Positions 18,240 to 27,576 of a stretch of DNA of 64,000 nt are shown here, piece by piece. Source of the DNA: G963556115 sp963666605. Its GTDB lineage: Bacteria; Planctomycetota; SZUA-567. Below the pieces are notes generated by a model. It saw only the letters and a program-made list of their open reading frames with translations, was not told where the DNA came from and did no database searches. How positions within the stretch are numbered: the stretch's first letter is position 1; the number at the start of each line of letters is the position of its first letter. The position numbers and the translations under genes are program-made. The stretch covers positions 124,001 to 188,000 of the forward strand of contig OZ223208.1 in the NCBI GenBank assembly GCA_965140405.1, given 5' to 3'.

Positions 18240-19820
18240 TTATTTCATATATTCCCTAAGGCCTACAGCTGGTTTCTTTGTACCCTGATCGATATCCTGT
18301 TGAACATTTTTGCTTACTTCAGAGTTTGCCCCTCGCACTCTACTTACCAGCTCTTTTAAAGCATCATTACGAGTAAAGTCTAAAATCCTACTTCCTCCAG
18401 CTTTATGCCCTCTATTCATACTTTGCAATCTTTTAAGACTTCCCAACTCTGGCTTAATTTTTCTAACATCTACATCAGTACTCTCACTACCAGCACCCTG
18501 ATGACCACCTTTATCAGAGCCACGCCAACCTAAGAATCCAATAGCAAATATTGCAACAAGAGTAAACAGAGTAAAAACCACAAGAAGTACCGCATTTCCT
18601 GGATTTTCCTCAATAATCTTACTTATTCTTTCTTGAACGCTTACATGCTTCATTTCGTAGCAAATACCCAATCCATAGGACAAGTTGCCTATAGAATACT
18701 CTTTGACTTTATAGAATGTAGAAATATTAGCAGCCAGTATCTCATCCCAACCTTTTTCAGGTATACTAGTCTTCATCCCTGCATTTTCTGGAAAGAAGTG
18801 TAGTAGTTCACCATCACTTCCAAAGACATACCCACTATAATCTGTGCTGCCTAAAACCCTTAATATATGGGTTTGAAGAAGGCTTGCCAGCTCGGCTTCA
18901 TTTGGTTCCGCAGCAACAGCTGTTGTCCTCAGCTCCATCTTTACAATCCACTGAAAGCTCTCCCCCATAATTTGAAATATCATCGGTCTCGACACTTCAG
19001 AAGTAATTGCATTTGGTCCTAATTCACTTCCTCCAAGGCTGAGTAAGACCTTACCACCAACCTCTGATATTGTAAATATAGTATTCTCTGGCAACATATT
19101 TGCAACATCAGGGCTAAGCTCAACAAAAAAACTCAATGGGTCTATTTTATCCTGACCCTTTTTGTCATCAAGAAACTTCCTAAGTTCTTTTAGCTTCAAC
19201 ATCTCATTCTTTGTATTGACACTACCTTGTTCTCTGAATGCTCTGCTGTTCTGAATATTTTTACTCTTTATTTGAGCAAGTATCTCTGGAAGAGGTGGAG
19301 TAGTATCAAGAGAATTACCACTTACCATAGACTCCGTTTTAACCTTCATCTGCGCATCTTCTACTAGGTCATCTATACCTACCTGCATTCGTGAGACATC
19401 CTGTTTTAATCGTAACATCTCCTTAGTCATAGAGCTAAAACTTTGCAATGCAAACGCTGCAAGCATCTCTCGTTTTCTTTTTACATCTTTCAGATTTGCC
19501 TGAGAGATCTCAGCCTCTTTTTTTATTAAGGCAGATTGCATAAATACCTGTATTTCACCTACAAGAGTTGCCGCATTATTATCAAGTTGCTTCTGAGCCC
19601 TCTCCCTCTCATTTTTCCTAGTAAGAACATAATCATCTGCAACCGTTTTAGAACTAGCGAGTACTTGCTCGATCCTACTCTGAACAAGTAGCTTCTCGTC
19701 TTTTTTCTCACTTATAATAATACCGTTTATAAGGCTCATCACACCTAGCCCTCCAGCCATAATGATAATCATTAATGCTAGGACTATGGTTTTCCTTCTA
19801 GTCAATCTATTCTTCTTCAT
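18240..19820 (-). CDS. Two-TM coiled-coil membrane protein of unknown function
   Basis: I do not recognise the family. The 526 residues start with a basic stretch and a helix at about 12-33, then a long helical, Lys/Glu/Gln-rich region (about 35-230), a mixed alpha/beta region (about 235-400) with a Cache-like feel, a second helix at about 414-437 and a basic cytoplasmic tail. Topology resembles chemoreceptors, but there is no HAMP, kinase or methyl-accepting domain. Coupling to the ExeA-type ATPase gene just downstream suggests an ATP-driven envelope complex. Function is open. Confidence 0.7.
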   Translation of the reverse strand: MKKNRLTRRKTIVLALMIIIMAGGLGVMSLINGIIISEKKDEKLLVQSRIEQVLASSKTVADDYVLTRKNERERAQKQLDNNAATLVGEIQVFMQSALIKKEAEISQANLKDVKRKREMLAAFALQSFSSMTKEMLRLKQDVSRMQVGIDDLVEDAQMKVKTESMVSGNSLDTTPPLPEILAQIKSKNIQNSRAFREQGSVNTKNEMLKLKELRKFLDDKKGQDKIDPLSFFVELSPDVANMLPENTIFTISEVGGKVLLSLGGSELGPNAITSEVSRPMIFQIMGESFQWIVKMELRTTAVAAEPNEAELASLLQTHILRVLGSTDYSGYVFGSDGELLHFFPENAGMKTSIPEKGWDEILAANISTFYKVKEYSIGNLSYGLGICYEMKHVSVQERISKIIEENPGNAVLLVVFTLFTLVAIFAIGFLGWRGSDKGGHQGAGSESTDVDVRKIKPELGSLKRLQSMNRGHKAGGSRILDFTRNDALKELVSRVRGANSEVSKNVQQDIDQGTKKPAVGLREYMK

Positions 19821-20077
19821 ATCTTCTTTCGATACATATTACCTTTACTCTACTTTTGTCACTAAATATTCTCTAAAGTATACGGTTATAATTGACAAAA
19901 TACAAGAATTAGCCGAATATTAGCGTAATTTTCAGGAAAAAGTCTTTCAAGAGGACATAATTTCCATAATATATCTGTTCAAGTAATTTATATTTGCTAT
20001 AATTAAATTTAAGCAAGAAATATTTGTGTGTTGTCGTATATTAACAATAATTAACAATAAGAAGAGGAGTAGTTATT

Positions 20078-20464
20078 ATGGATCTATCATTTATAGATGA
20101 GTTAAAGTTTGATAGTAATGGGCTTATCCCAGCAATTGCACAGGACTTTGAAACCGGTGAAGTGCTGATGGTTGCATACATGAACAAGGACAGCTTGAAA
20201 GAGACCTTTGAAAAAAAGCTATGTTCATACTGGAGTAGAAGTCGCCAAAAGTTCTGGGTAAAAGGGGAGTCATCAGGTCACACTCAAGAGGTCAAAGAGA
20301 TCTTTGTAGACTGTGACAAAGATACTATTTTAATCAAGATAAAGCAGAACGGCGGAGCTTGCCACACAGGATACAGAAGTTGCTTCTCTTGGAAGATTGA
20401 AGATGACGGAAGTATTTCAGAAGAAGGTGACAAAGTGTTCAACCCAGATTCAGTTTATAAATAA
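20078..20464 (+). CDS. hisI: Phosphoribosyl-AMP cyclohydrolase
   Basis: Third step of histidine synthesis: opens the adenine ring of phosphoribosyl-AMP. The 128-residue length fits the stand-alone enzyme without a HisE domain. Motifs seen: SYWSRSRQKFWVKGESSGH, the metal-binding DCDKDTILIKI and the zinc-binding CHTGYRSCFSW. A strong AAGAGGAG ribosome binding site precedes the ATG. No other his genes are nearby. Confidence 0.96.
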   Translation: MDLSFIDELKFDSNGLIPAIAQDFETGEVLMVAYMNKDSLKETFEKKLCSYWSRSRQKFWVKGESSGHTQEVKEIFVDCDKDTILIKIKQNGGACHTGYRSCFSWKIEDDGSISEEGDKVFNPDSVYK

Positions 20465-20520
20465 ACGAGTTTCGAGGTTTTGTCATAACTAATGGAACTT
20501 TTTGGGAGGGGAGAATATAT

Positions 20521-21594
20521 ATGTCGACAATTCTAATTGCAATGTTCTCCCCAGCCACATCTAACAAAATATACTTTGGTTTGAAAAACCGTGGTCATAT
20601 TTGCTTCGAAGCAACCGACCCATCCAGCATGCACAAATTAATTCAAACCCATAATATTGATATATTGCTAATAGCTATCAATAAAAACGAAAGCGTTCTG
20701 ACATCTTTTGTAAAAACCCTCAAGAACACTCCAAATTATCAAGATATCCCGGTAATAGTTGTAATGAACCAATCAAATATTGGAGATATAGATACCATGT
20801 TCGGTATTGGTGCTGACGAATGTATCAGCAAACCCTTCAAATTGGCCACCCTTTTAACAAAGACTGAGGAAGTTATTAAAAAAGGCGTCTCAAAAACAAA
20901 CAAGGACGACAATCCTATCCCAGAGGAGCTCCAAGCGCACCTCGATAGAATTTCCACAGAAGGACGCCTTCTAGGAGACATCACTGAGGTCTTTACAGGA
21001 GTATCTGTCAGTGACCCAAAAGCCAAGCGCCTCTCCAGTCCAGGACCAGACTGGACTCCAATAATAGTAAACAGCGCTATAGAACCCTTCAAGGTTGGAT
21101 CTGACAGAGAGTATGTTCTTATGCGAAAAGATCTCATGCGCCACATGCCAAAGAAGGAAGAGTACCATGTACTGGAAAAAGTACTGATAAAGCGCACCGT
21201 AAGCCCTCTTGCCGCAGCTGTAGATACTAGCCGCACCGCTTTTTCAAGCGAACTATACGGTATACATACTGTCAAGGACTTCTCTTGTGCAAGCCTAGCA
21301 TGCATTCTAAATTCTCGTTATTCACACTTTTTTTTCCAACGAGGTCGCCCACCGAGTGATGGTTTGAAAGGGGTATACTTATCAAAGGCGGATATCCAGT
21401 CACTACCTACGATAATTCCTGACCTCAATGATCAGAAAAAACTTGCAACACTCTACCATGAAATTAGCCGTATTAGTACCAAATCAGGATCGATAGAACG
21501 CACAAGAATTCTGAAAAAGATCAATATCCTTATATTTGCAATATTTGGTATAGACGACGCAGGGATCAAACTTTTTAATTCTTTACATTTTTAA
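20521..21594 (+). CDS. Pseudo-receiver fused to a DNA-methyltransferase/HsdS-type target recognition domain
   Basis: Unusual 357-residue fusion. Residues 1-120 have the receiver fold pattern and keep Lys104 in CISKPF, but the acidic pocket is missing (ILIAMFS), the phosphoacceptor Asp is Ala52 (LLIAIN) and the Thr/Ser is Met82. Residues about 150-345 resemble the TRD of type I HsdS or the TaqI-like C-terminal specificity domain: ITEVFTG, VLIKRTVSPLAAAVDT, LACILNSRYSHFFFQ, then LSKADIQSLPTIIPDLNDQKKL. No methyltransferase catalytic motif (NPPY, FxGxG) is present. A strong ribosome binding site (GGGAGGGGAG) precedes it, and the giant hybrid kinase follows. Likely a regulatory or DNA-binding protein; inference only. 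Confidence 0.72.
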   Translation: MSTILIAMFSPATSNKIYFGLKNRGHICFEATDPSSMHKLIQTHNIDILLIAINKNESVLTSFVKTLKNTPNYQDIPVIVVMNQSNIGDIDTMFGIGADECISKPFKLATLLTKTEEVIKKGVSKTNKDDNPIPEELQAHLDRISTEGRLLGDITEVFTGVSVSDPKAKRLSSPGPDWTPIIVNSAIEPFKVGSDREYVLMRKDLMRHMPKKEEYHVLEKVLIKRTVSPLAAAVDTSRTAFSSELYGIHTVKDFSCASLACILNSRYSHFFFQRGRPPSDGLKGVYLSKADIQSLPTIIPDLNDQKKLATLYHEISRISTKSGSIERTRILKKINILIFAIFGIDDAGIKLFNSLHF

Positions 21595-21675
21595 ATATAT
21601 ACATATGATAATTTTATACACCGATACATGCTTTATATTTTAACCTACCGATATTTAGCTGAAAGAGTGCTAGTT

Positions 21676-24600
21676 ATGCTCCTAAATATCAATAAAATAA
21701 ACATAGTAACACCTTGTTTTTTTCTATTTTTCATAATTACATTTTTTTGTTCTTATGCTCCATTCGCACATTCATCTGAAGTGTCAAGGGTCAGTATCCA
21801 GCTAAAACGAATTGCCGATTTTAGGTTTGCAGGATATTATATAGCAAAGAAAAAAGGCTTCTATGAGGATGCAGGTCTAGATGTAACCATACTACCTAGC
21901 AATAATGACATCCCAATATCATCGACATCCACAGAAGAAGACGCAGACTTCTTTATTGGAGATTCATCTTTACTTGTTGACTATAATGCCGGGCGACCGG
22001 TTGTCGCGTTGGGTGCATTATTTCAAACTAGTAGCTTAGCAGCAATATCACTGTTTGACAAGCGCATAGGCTCCCCTTCAAACTTTGCTTATAACACCAT
22101 CCTCATCAATGATAAAATATCTGAATGGACGATCAAAGCTCTCGCAAAAAAATCCGGGGTTTCTTTTGAGTCAATAAATCGAATATCAGGACTTCACAAA
22201 ATCCCTAATCTTTTATCGGGTAAGACCGATGTTATACTCGGGTGCCAAATATCAACGCCCTATATTCTTGACTTGGCAGGTAGTAACTACAGAATAATTG
22301 ATCCCAAAGACTACGGTTTGGAATTCTATGATGATATACTATACACAAAGAAACAATTCCTAGTTAATAACCCTGAAACAGTCAAGAAATTCCTAGAAGC
22401 AACATGGAAAGGCTGGGACTATGCTTTTGCAAATGTCGATGAGACTATCTCAATTATCCATAGCCCTCGTATAAGTGTAGATCATCTTCGGTACGAGGCT
22501 AGTAGTATGCGAAAATTTGTACTGCCAGACCTGATTGATATTGGTACCATGACTAGATCACGGTGGGAAAAAATCGCTTCGTCTTTTGTAGACGTTGGCG
22601 CACTCAATACAGATTATTCTCTTGACGGCTTCCTATACAACCCAAAGCAATACGAATCCATAAATTACTATTATATTATATTATGGGCAACTATAACGAT
22701 TACAGCACTCACTATCCTAATTTTCATACTACTCACCTTTATCAAGAGCCTCAAGATCTCAATAAATGAAAAGTCATCACACCTTCGAGAAAACCAGGAA
22801 CGCCTTCTAATAGCTTTAAAAAATTCTAAAGAAGGTTTATGGGATTGGGATATCGAAGAAAACTCGTTCTATTATACTCCTGGATGTTTTACCGTCTTAG
22901 GATACACTCCAGATGAAATTCCATATTCGCTTGATATTTGGAAAAGCTTTCTCCATCCAGAGGACTCAGAACCTCTCAACACGTCACTAACAGAAGCAAT
23001 TAACAACCCAAAGCTCAACAAAAGCACATCAATATGTGTCAGGATTAGATCAAAGACAAAGGAATATATTTTTATTTCACTTACATTCACCACCCAAGAG
23101 CTTACGACTTCAGGGACAGCTAAACGTATTATAGTTACCCAGAAAGATATCACCCAAGAAAAAGAGACTGAGAAAATCCTCCAAAGCCGCCTTACAGAAC
23201 TTACACGTCCACTAATAGACACCGAAAATCTGACCTTTTCAAATATCTTTGACGTAAAGAAAATCCAATACATTCAAGATTCTTTTGCGAAGATGACAAA
23301 AGTCGCAGCTATAATTGTATCCACAGATGGTATTGGAATTACTGAACCATCCAATTTTTCACCTTTCTGTAATCTTATTAGATCAACAACAATAGGTTGC
23401 ACCAACTGCATTAGGTCTGACTCAGACATTGAGACGGAACGAGGTTCTTACCTTGAAAAGGTTTGCGGTAGTGCTGGACTAATGGACGGAGGAACTTCTA
23501 TTTGGGTTGGAGAAAAACGCATTGCCCACTGGCTTATAGGACAAGTAAGATATTCTGATAAAATGTCAGAGCAGCAGAAATCCTACGCCCGGAAAATTGG
23601 AATTGATGAAGATGAATATAGAGAGGCCTTTGAAAAACTACCTATAATGTCACATGAGCACTTTGAAGATATCTGCAAGACAATGGCAATTATCGCAGAG
23701 CAACTATCAGAGATGGCTTACCAAAATGTATCGCAAGCTCGAGTAATCAATGAAAAGCAACAGACTGAGAAGCGGCTCAAATCTAGCGAAGAAAAACTTG
23801 TTGAAGCTCAAAGGCTAGCAAGCATTGGGAGCTGGAGACTAAATACAGAGACCAATATGTTCAGCGGCTCAAAGCAATTCTGGGAAAAGCTACAAGAACA
23901 AAATCCTCCGGAAGAAGAAGTCGATATTAGCATTAGCTTTTCAAACTTTGCACATGACTGCGCAGAAGACACCCAGATTCAGATTAAAAATTTACTAGAT
24001 TCTGCAACACGAGAATCTACAGTGGAAGCTGACATTGCTTATCGCCTAAAGAGTACCCCAGAGAAACAAAGATATGCACATATAATAGCCAGAGTAACTG
24101 AGCAAACAAAGAATGGGTATGATATTATTGAAGGGACATCACAAGACATTACTGAGAGAGCTCTTAGTGAAATTGCACTAAGGGAGAGCCAAGAAAATCT
24201 CCGTATTATTTTTGAGTCTATTGTTAATGGCCTTATTGTAACAGATGAAAAAGGTCTTGTAACACAGGCAAATCCTGTGGCATTAGAAATTCTCAATATG
24301 ATTTCTGCTGAACTTATCAACTCAGACATCCAACAGAAAATCGAGCTGCTTGAGCCAGAGACCATGCTGCCTATAACCAACCCAATCACGAAAGTTCTAG
24401 AAGCCCAAGAAAAAATAATCCACAATGAGCATTGTACATATATTGCTAATGGTGAAATTCAAAAACACCTTACAGTCAACGCTTCACCCATCAAAAACGC
24501 CTCTGGTAGATTGATTGGTGCGGTACTTGTGCTACACGATATTTCCGAGCAACATGAACTAGAACAACGTCTCCGCCAGTCTCAAAAACTAGAAGCTATT

Positions 24601-25701
24601 GGTAAGCTTGCAGGAGGCATTGCCCATGATTTCAACAATCTACTTGGCGGCATAATGGGCTTTGCAGACCTTATATGTATCACAACTAAAGAAGAGAAAG
24701 CAAAAGAATTTGCCTCTAAAATCATTGATACGTCAGAAAGAGCCGCAGAATTAACCACTCAGATGCTTGCCTTTGCCCGCAAGGGAAATGCCTCATCACA
24801 ACCAACTAATGTTCACAAATGTATAGAGAATGCAATAGCAATCTTGAATCATAGTATTGGAAAAAAAGTACTGATCAAGACTCAACTTGACGCAAAACAG
24901 TACACTGTTATAGGTGACGCGACTCAGCTACAAAATGGCATACTAAACCTCGGAATTAATGCCAGAGACTCTATTGAAAATTATGGAGAATTTACCATTG
25001 AGACAGGTAATACTATACTGGATCAAGAATACTGTAACAGTTCAGAGTTTGATATCAAACCTGGGGAATACCTGTATATAATTGCAACAGACACAGGCTG
25101 CGGAATTCCACCAAGTATAATCAATAAAGTATTCGAGCCATTCTTCACCACAAAAGGTGTTGGAAAAGGTACTGGACTTGGCCTTTCAGCACTTCTTGGC
25201 ACCATAATTACCCACAACGGCTCTATTCAAATCACTAGCCAAGAAAATAAAGGCACACGGTTTGATATATATCTTCCTCTTATCTCTTCATCATGTAATG
25301 AAGAGTCTCCTCTAGCATCAACAGAGAAAAAACATACTTGCAAAACAATACTTCTGGTAGATGACCAATCTATCGCTATATCACTGGGAAAATCAATACT
25401 TCATGAGAATGGCTATAAAGTTTTAACAGCATATAGTGGCGAACAGGCGTTAAAAGTTTACCTTGAAAAAGGGCACAATATCGATCTTGTTATTATGGAT
25501 ATTGTCATGCCAATTATGGGTGGTGAAGAGACAACCGAACACCTCCTAGAAATTGACCCAAAAGCCAAAATAGTCCTCTCTTCAGGGATAGAAAAATCTG
25601 AACAAATCGATGAACTTATTGTTAGTGGCAAGATTGCAGGCTTCACCCATAAACCATACACTAGCAAAAAGCTACTCCAAATTATCAAAGATATTTTTTA
25701 A
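21676..25701 (+). CDS. Giant hybrid sensor kinase: NMT1/SBP-TM-PAS-PocR-PAS-PAS-HisKA-HATPase-REC
   Basis: About 1,340 residues. A signal peptide (hydrophobic run ending near FAHSSEV) leads into a periplasmic NMT1/THI5-type binding domain (RFAGYYIAKKKGFYEDAGLDV) of roughly 280 residues, then one membrane helix (IILWATITITALTILIFILL). Inside are a PAS domain, a PocR-type domain with cysteines (TTIGCTNCIRSD, KVCGSAGL), two more PAS domains, HisKA (LAGGIAHDFNNLLGG), HATPase (GLGLSALLG) and a receiver with intact Asp (LVIMDIVMPIMGG). ATG 21676 is chosen because it begins just before the signal peptide; the frame opens at 21628. The ligand may be a small organic compound such as a pyrimidine, inferred from the fold. 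Confidence 0.88.
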   Translation: MLLNINKINIVTPCFFLFFIITFFCSYAPFAHSSEVSRVSIQLKRIADFRFAGYYIAKKKGFYEDAGLDVTILPSNNDIPISSTSTEEDADFFIGDSSLLVDYNAGRPVVALGALFQTSSLAAISLFDKRIGSPSNFAYNTILINDKISEWTIKALAKKSGVSFESINRISGLHKIPNLLSGKTDVILGCQISTPYILDLAGSNYRIIDPKDYGLEFYDDILYTKKQFLVNNPETVKKFLEATWKGWDYAFANVDETISIIHSPRISVDHLRYEASSMRKFVLPDLIDIGTMTRSRWEKIASSFVDVGALNTDYSLDGFLYNPKQYESINYYYIILWATITITALTILIFILLTFIKSLKISINEKSSHLRENQERLLIALKNSKEGLWDWDIEENSFYYTPGCFTVLGYTPDEIPYSLDIWKSFLHPEDSEPLNTSLTEAINNPKLNKSTSICVRIRSKTKEYIFISLTFTTQELTTSGTAKRIIVTQKDITQEKETEKILQSRLTELTRPLIDTENLTFSNIFDVKKIQYIQDSFAKMTKVAAIIVSTDGIGITEPSNFSPFCNLIRSTTIGCTNCIRSDSDIETERGSYLEKVCGSAGLMDGGTSIWVGEKRIAHWLIGQVRYSDKMSEQQKSYARKIGIDEDEYREAFEKLPIMSHEHFEDICKTMAIIAEQLSEMAYQNVSQARVINEKQQTEKRLKSSEEKLVEAQRLASIGSWRLNTETNMFSGSKQFWEKLQEQNPPEEEVDISISFSNFAHDCAEDTQIQIKNLLDSATRESTVEADIAYRLKSTPEKQRYAHIIARVTEQTKNGYDIIEGTSQDITERALSEIALRESQENLRIIFESIVNGLIVTDEKGLVTQANPVALEILNMISAELINSDIQQKIELLEPETMLPITNPITKVLEAQEKIIHNEHCTYIANGEIQKHLTVNASPIKNASGRLIGAVLVLHDISEQHELEQRLRQSQKLEAIGKLAGGIAHDFNNLLGGIMGFADLICITTKEEKAKEFASKIIDTSERAAELTTQMLAFARKGNASSQPTNVHKCIENAIAILNHSIGKKVLIKTQLDAKQYTVIGDATQLQNGILNLGINARDSIENYGEFTIETGNTILDQEYCNSSEFDIKPGEYLYIIATDTGCGIPPSIINKVFEPFFTTKGVGKGTGLGLSALLGTIITHNGSIQITSQENKGTRFDIYLPLISSSCNEESPLASTEKKHTCKTILLVDDQSIAISLGKSILHENGYKVLTAYSGEQALKVYLEKGHNIDLVIMDIVMPIMGGEETTEHLLEIDPKAKIVLSSGIEKSEQIDELIVSGKIAGFTHKPYTSKKLLQIIKDIF

Positions 25702-25828
25702 AATTGTATTCCCTATCTTCATCTTTTTTATATAATACACCAACCAAATATTATTGACCTAGTAAGCTCAGTCAGCTTTCTTCATGTGCCAATATACACC
25801 TAGCAATACCTCACAATAGAGATTTTAA

Positions 25829-27037
25829 ATGAGAAAAAAACGATTAAAACCCAAGCAAATGCTCAGACTTCTTCTAGATGAAGCGATGAGCGAAGCTCCA
25901 CGTATAGAAGCCGAGTGCAGACACTTCGACGAGTGCGGAGGCTGTGAATTCCAAGATATAGATTATCCTTCGCAAGCTCAAGCGATGCGTACAGCCTTCA
26001 AAGAATTGGTTATTAAAAAAGATCTTTCCGAAGTAATTAATACTTCTAGTATTGGCTTAGTTGCAAGTCCAAAAGCTCTTGGTTATCGCCAGAGAATGGA
26101 TTACGTCTATGCTTTTCACAAAGCAGGACTGCGCAAGCGTGGCTCACACAAATGGGTAATCGATCTTGAAGAGTGTCCCCTCTTGGGTGAAGCTGGATTT
26201 GCTGCTTTCCAAAGAGCAAAAGATTTAGCAAAAGAACGTGAACTCATAAGTTACAACTATCTAAATCACCAAGGATACCTCCGTTACTTTGTAGTCAGAA
26301 AGACTAGACCTGGTGGCATCATGTTATCACTTGTTACAAAGAGTCGCGAACACGCCACAGAGATAGCTGAGATTGCAAACACCTTGCTTACTGAGGGACT
26401 TGCGACATCAGTTCACTGGTTACTTCAAGAGAGCCTGTCCGAAGTCTCTTTTGGAGAATCTATCCAGCACTGGGCAGATGAGTATATCAGTGAGAATTAT
26501 CTAGGAAAGACCTTTTATATCGCTCCAAATACCTTCTTCCAAGCTAACGCAGATGTCGCTGAAATAGCTTACACTCAGATAAAAAAACACGTAATAAAAT
26601 CAAGACCAAGTCTGGTAATTGACACCTATTCAGGTACAGGCGTTATAGCACAACTTATCTCTGAAAATGTTGATAGAGTGATTGCTGTAGAGAATGTAAA
26701 AGAAAACCTGACGATTGCAGCAGCCAATCTAAAGAACAATAGTATTACTAATGTAGAATTTGTCGAAGCGGATGCACTAAAGTATCTTGCCTCATTCGAG
26801 GAAAGCCCAGAACATATAATCCTCAACCCACCTAGGGTAGGACTAGGTGATAAGGCCAGCAAAGAAGTTTGTAGAATTGCTCCAGACGTCATCAGCTATA
26901 TGTCTTGCAACCCACTCACACTCCTTAGCGACCTTCTGATACTTTCAGAATTTTATACCGTTGAAGAATGCACAGTATTTGACATGTTCCCGCAGACCAA
27001 GCACTGGGAGACACTTGTACTACTAAAGAAGAAATAA
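25829..27037 (+). CDS. TrmA/RlmD-family RNA (uracil-5-)-methyltransferase
   Basis: SAM-dependent RNA m5U methyltransferase of 402 residues. The N-terminus carries the [4Fe-4S] cysteine pattern CRHFDECGGCEF with a later Cys in EECPLL. The Rossmann fold has DTYSGTGVIAQL (SAM binding), the LNPPRVGL motif, and the catalytic Cys in MSCNPLTL. No TRAM domain is evident at the N-terminus, unlike RlmD of E. coli. The exact target (23S rRNA or tRNA) cannot be assigned. A strong terminator follows. Confidence 0.9.
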   Translation: MRKKRLKPKQMLRLLLDEAMSEAPRIEAECRHFDECGGCEFQDIDYPSQAQAMRTAFKELVIKKDLSEVINTSSIGLVASPKALGYRQRMDYVYAFHKAGLRKRGSHKWVIDLEECPLLGEAGFAAFQRAKDLAKERELISYNYLNHQGYLRYFVVRKTRPGGIMLSLVTKSREHATEIAEIANTLLTEGLATSVHWLLQESLSEVSFGESIQHWADEYISENYLGKTFYIAPNTFFQANADVAEIAYTQIKKHVIKSRPSLVIDTYSGTGVIAQLISENVDRVIAVENVKENLTIAAANLKNNSITNVEFVEADALKYLASFEESPEHIILNPPRVGLGDKASKEVCRIAPDVISYMSCNPLTLLSDLLILSEFYTVEECTVFDMFPQTKHWETLVLLKKK

Positions 27038-27067
27038 ATATCTATCATATTTCTAATTGTATTATAT

Positions 27068-27106
27068 AAAAAATGTAGGGATCGCTTAGCGATCCCTACA
27101 TTTTTT
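27068..27106. terminator. Bidirectional intrinsic terminator
   Basis: A perfect 18-base-pair stem (27068-27085 with 27089-27106) and TTA loop, ending in T runs on both strands, lies between the convergent RNA methyltransferase and desulfoferrodoxin genes. Confidence 0.92.
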
Positions 27107-27127
27107 ACATCCTTGTATTTTCCAAAG

Positions 27128-27517
27128 CTATTTTGTACTCCAATTTCCATGGACATTACAGTATTCACGAGCATATATCTCTTGATCACCGCAATCAGAA
27201 CAAAGCTGGAAGTGCGCCATAGGATCCTGCCCCGGTTTAAGGTGCATTATTTGAACCTTATCACCTTGAATCAATTCGATCCATTCAATATAGTGTTCAT
27301 CAGTCATTGGATGTAGTGTAGACCCAACAGTAACTTTAACACCTTTATCAGTCTTTTCGATAACAGGGACATGCTTCTCAGTAGCGCTATCGGCTGTCTT
27401 GGCTTCCATGAAGGTCATATCCTGACCGCAACAAGCCAGCACACCTGCTCCAGAATGCTTAACTTCAACAATATTACCACATAGTTCGCACTTAAAGATA
27501 CCTAAAAATTCGGCCAT
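27128..27517 (-). CDS. dfx: Desulfoferrodoxin (superoxide reductase)
   Basis: Two-iron-centre superoxide reductase that reduces superoxide to peroxide in anaerobes. Residues 1-36 form the centre I desulforedoxin domain with CELCGN and LACCGQDM. Centre II ligands are seen in HVPVIEK, TLHPMTDEHYIEW and the C-terminal YCNVHGNW. Length is 129 residues, normal. An additional CSDCGD pair before the last motif is not part of the usual ligand set. It lies 59 bases after rubrerythrin on the same strand, forming an oxygen-defence operon: the peroxide made here is a substrate of rubrerythrin. Confidence 0.95.
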   Translation of the reverse strand: MAEFLGIFKCELCGNIVEVKHSGAGVLACCGQDMTFMEAKTADSATEKHVPVIEKTDKGVKVTVGSTLHPMTDEHYIEWIELIQGDKVQIMHLKPGQDPMAHFQLCSDCGDQEIYAREYCNVHGNWSTK

Positions 27518-27576
27518 TTGACTCTCCTTTAATAAGATACTTCCAAAATAGGATAATTCTCAATAAGTCCGACACC

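Noticed and set aside
20739..21305. 188-residue minus-strand frame inside the TRD fusion gene
   Set aside because: It is antisense to a gene with clear domain signatures on the plus strand, and it shows no recognisable motifs of its own.
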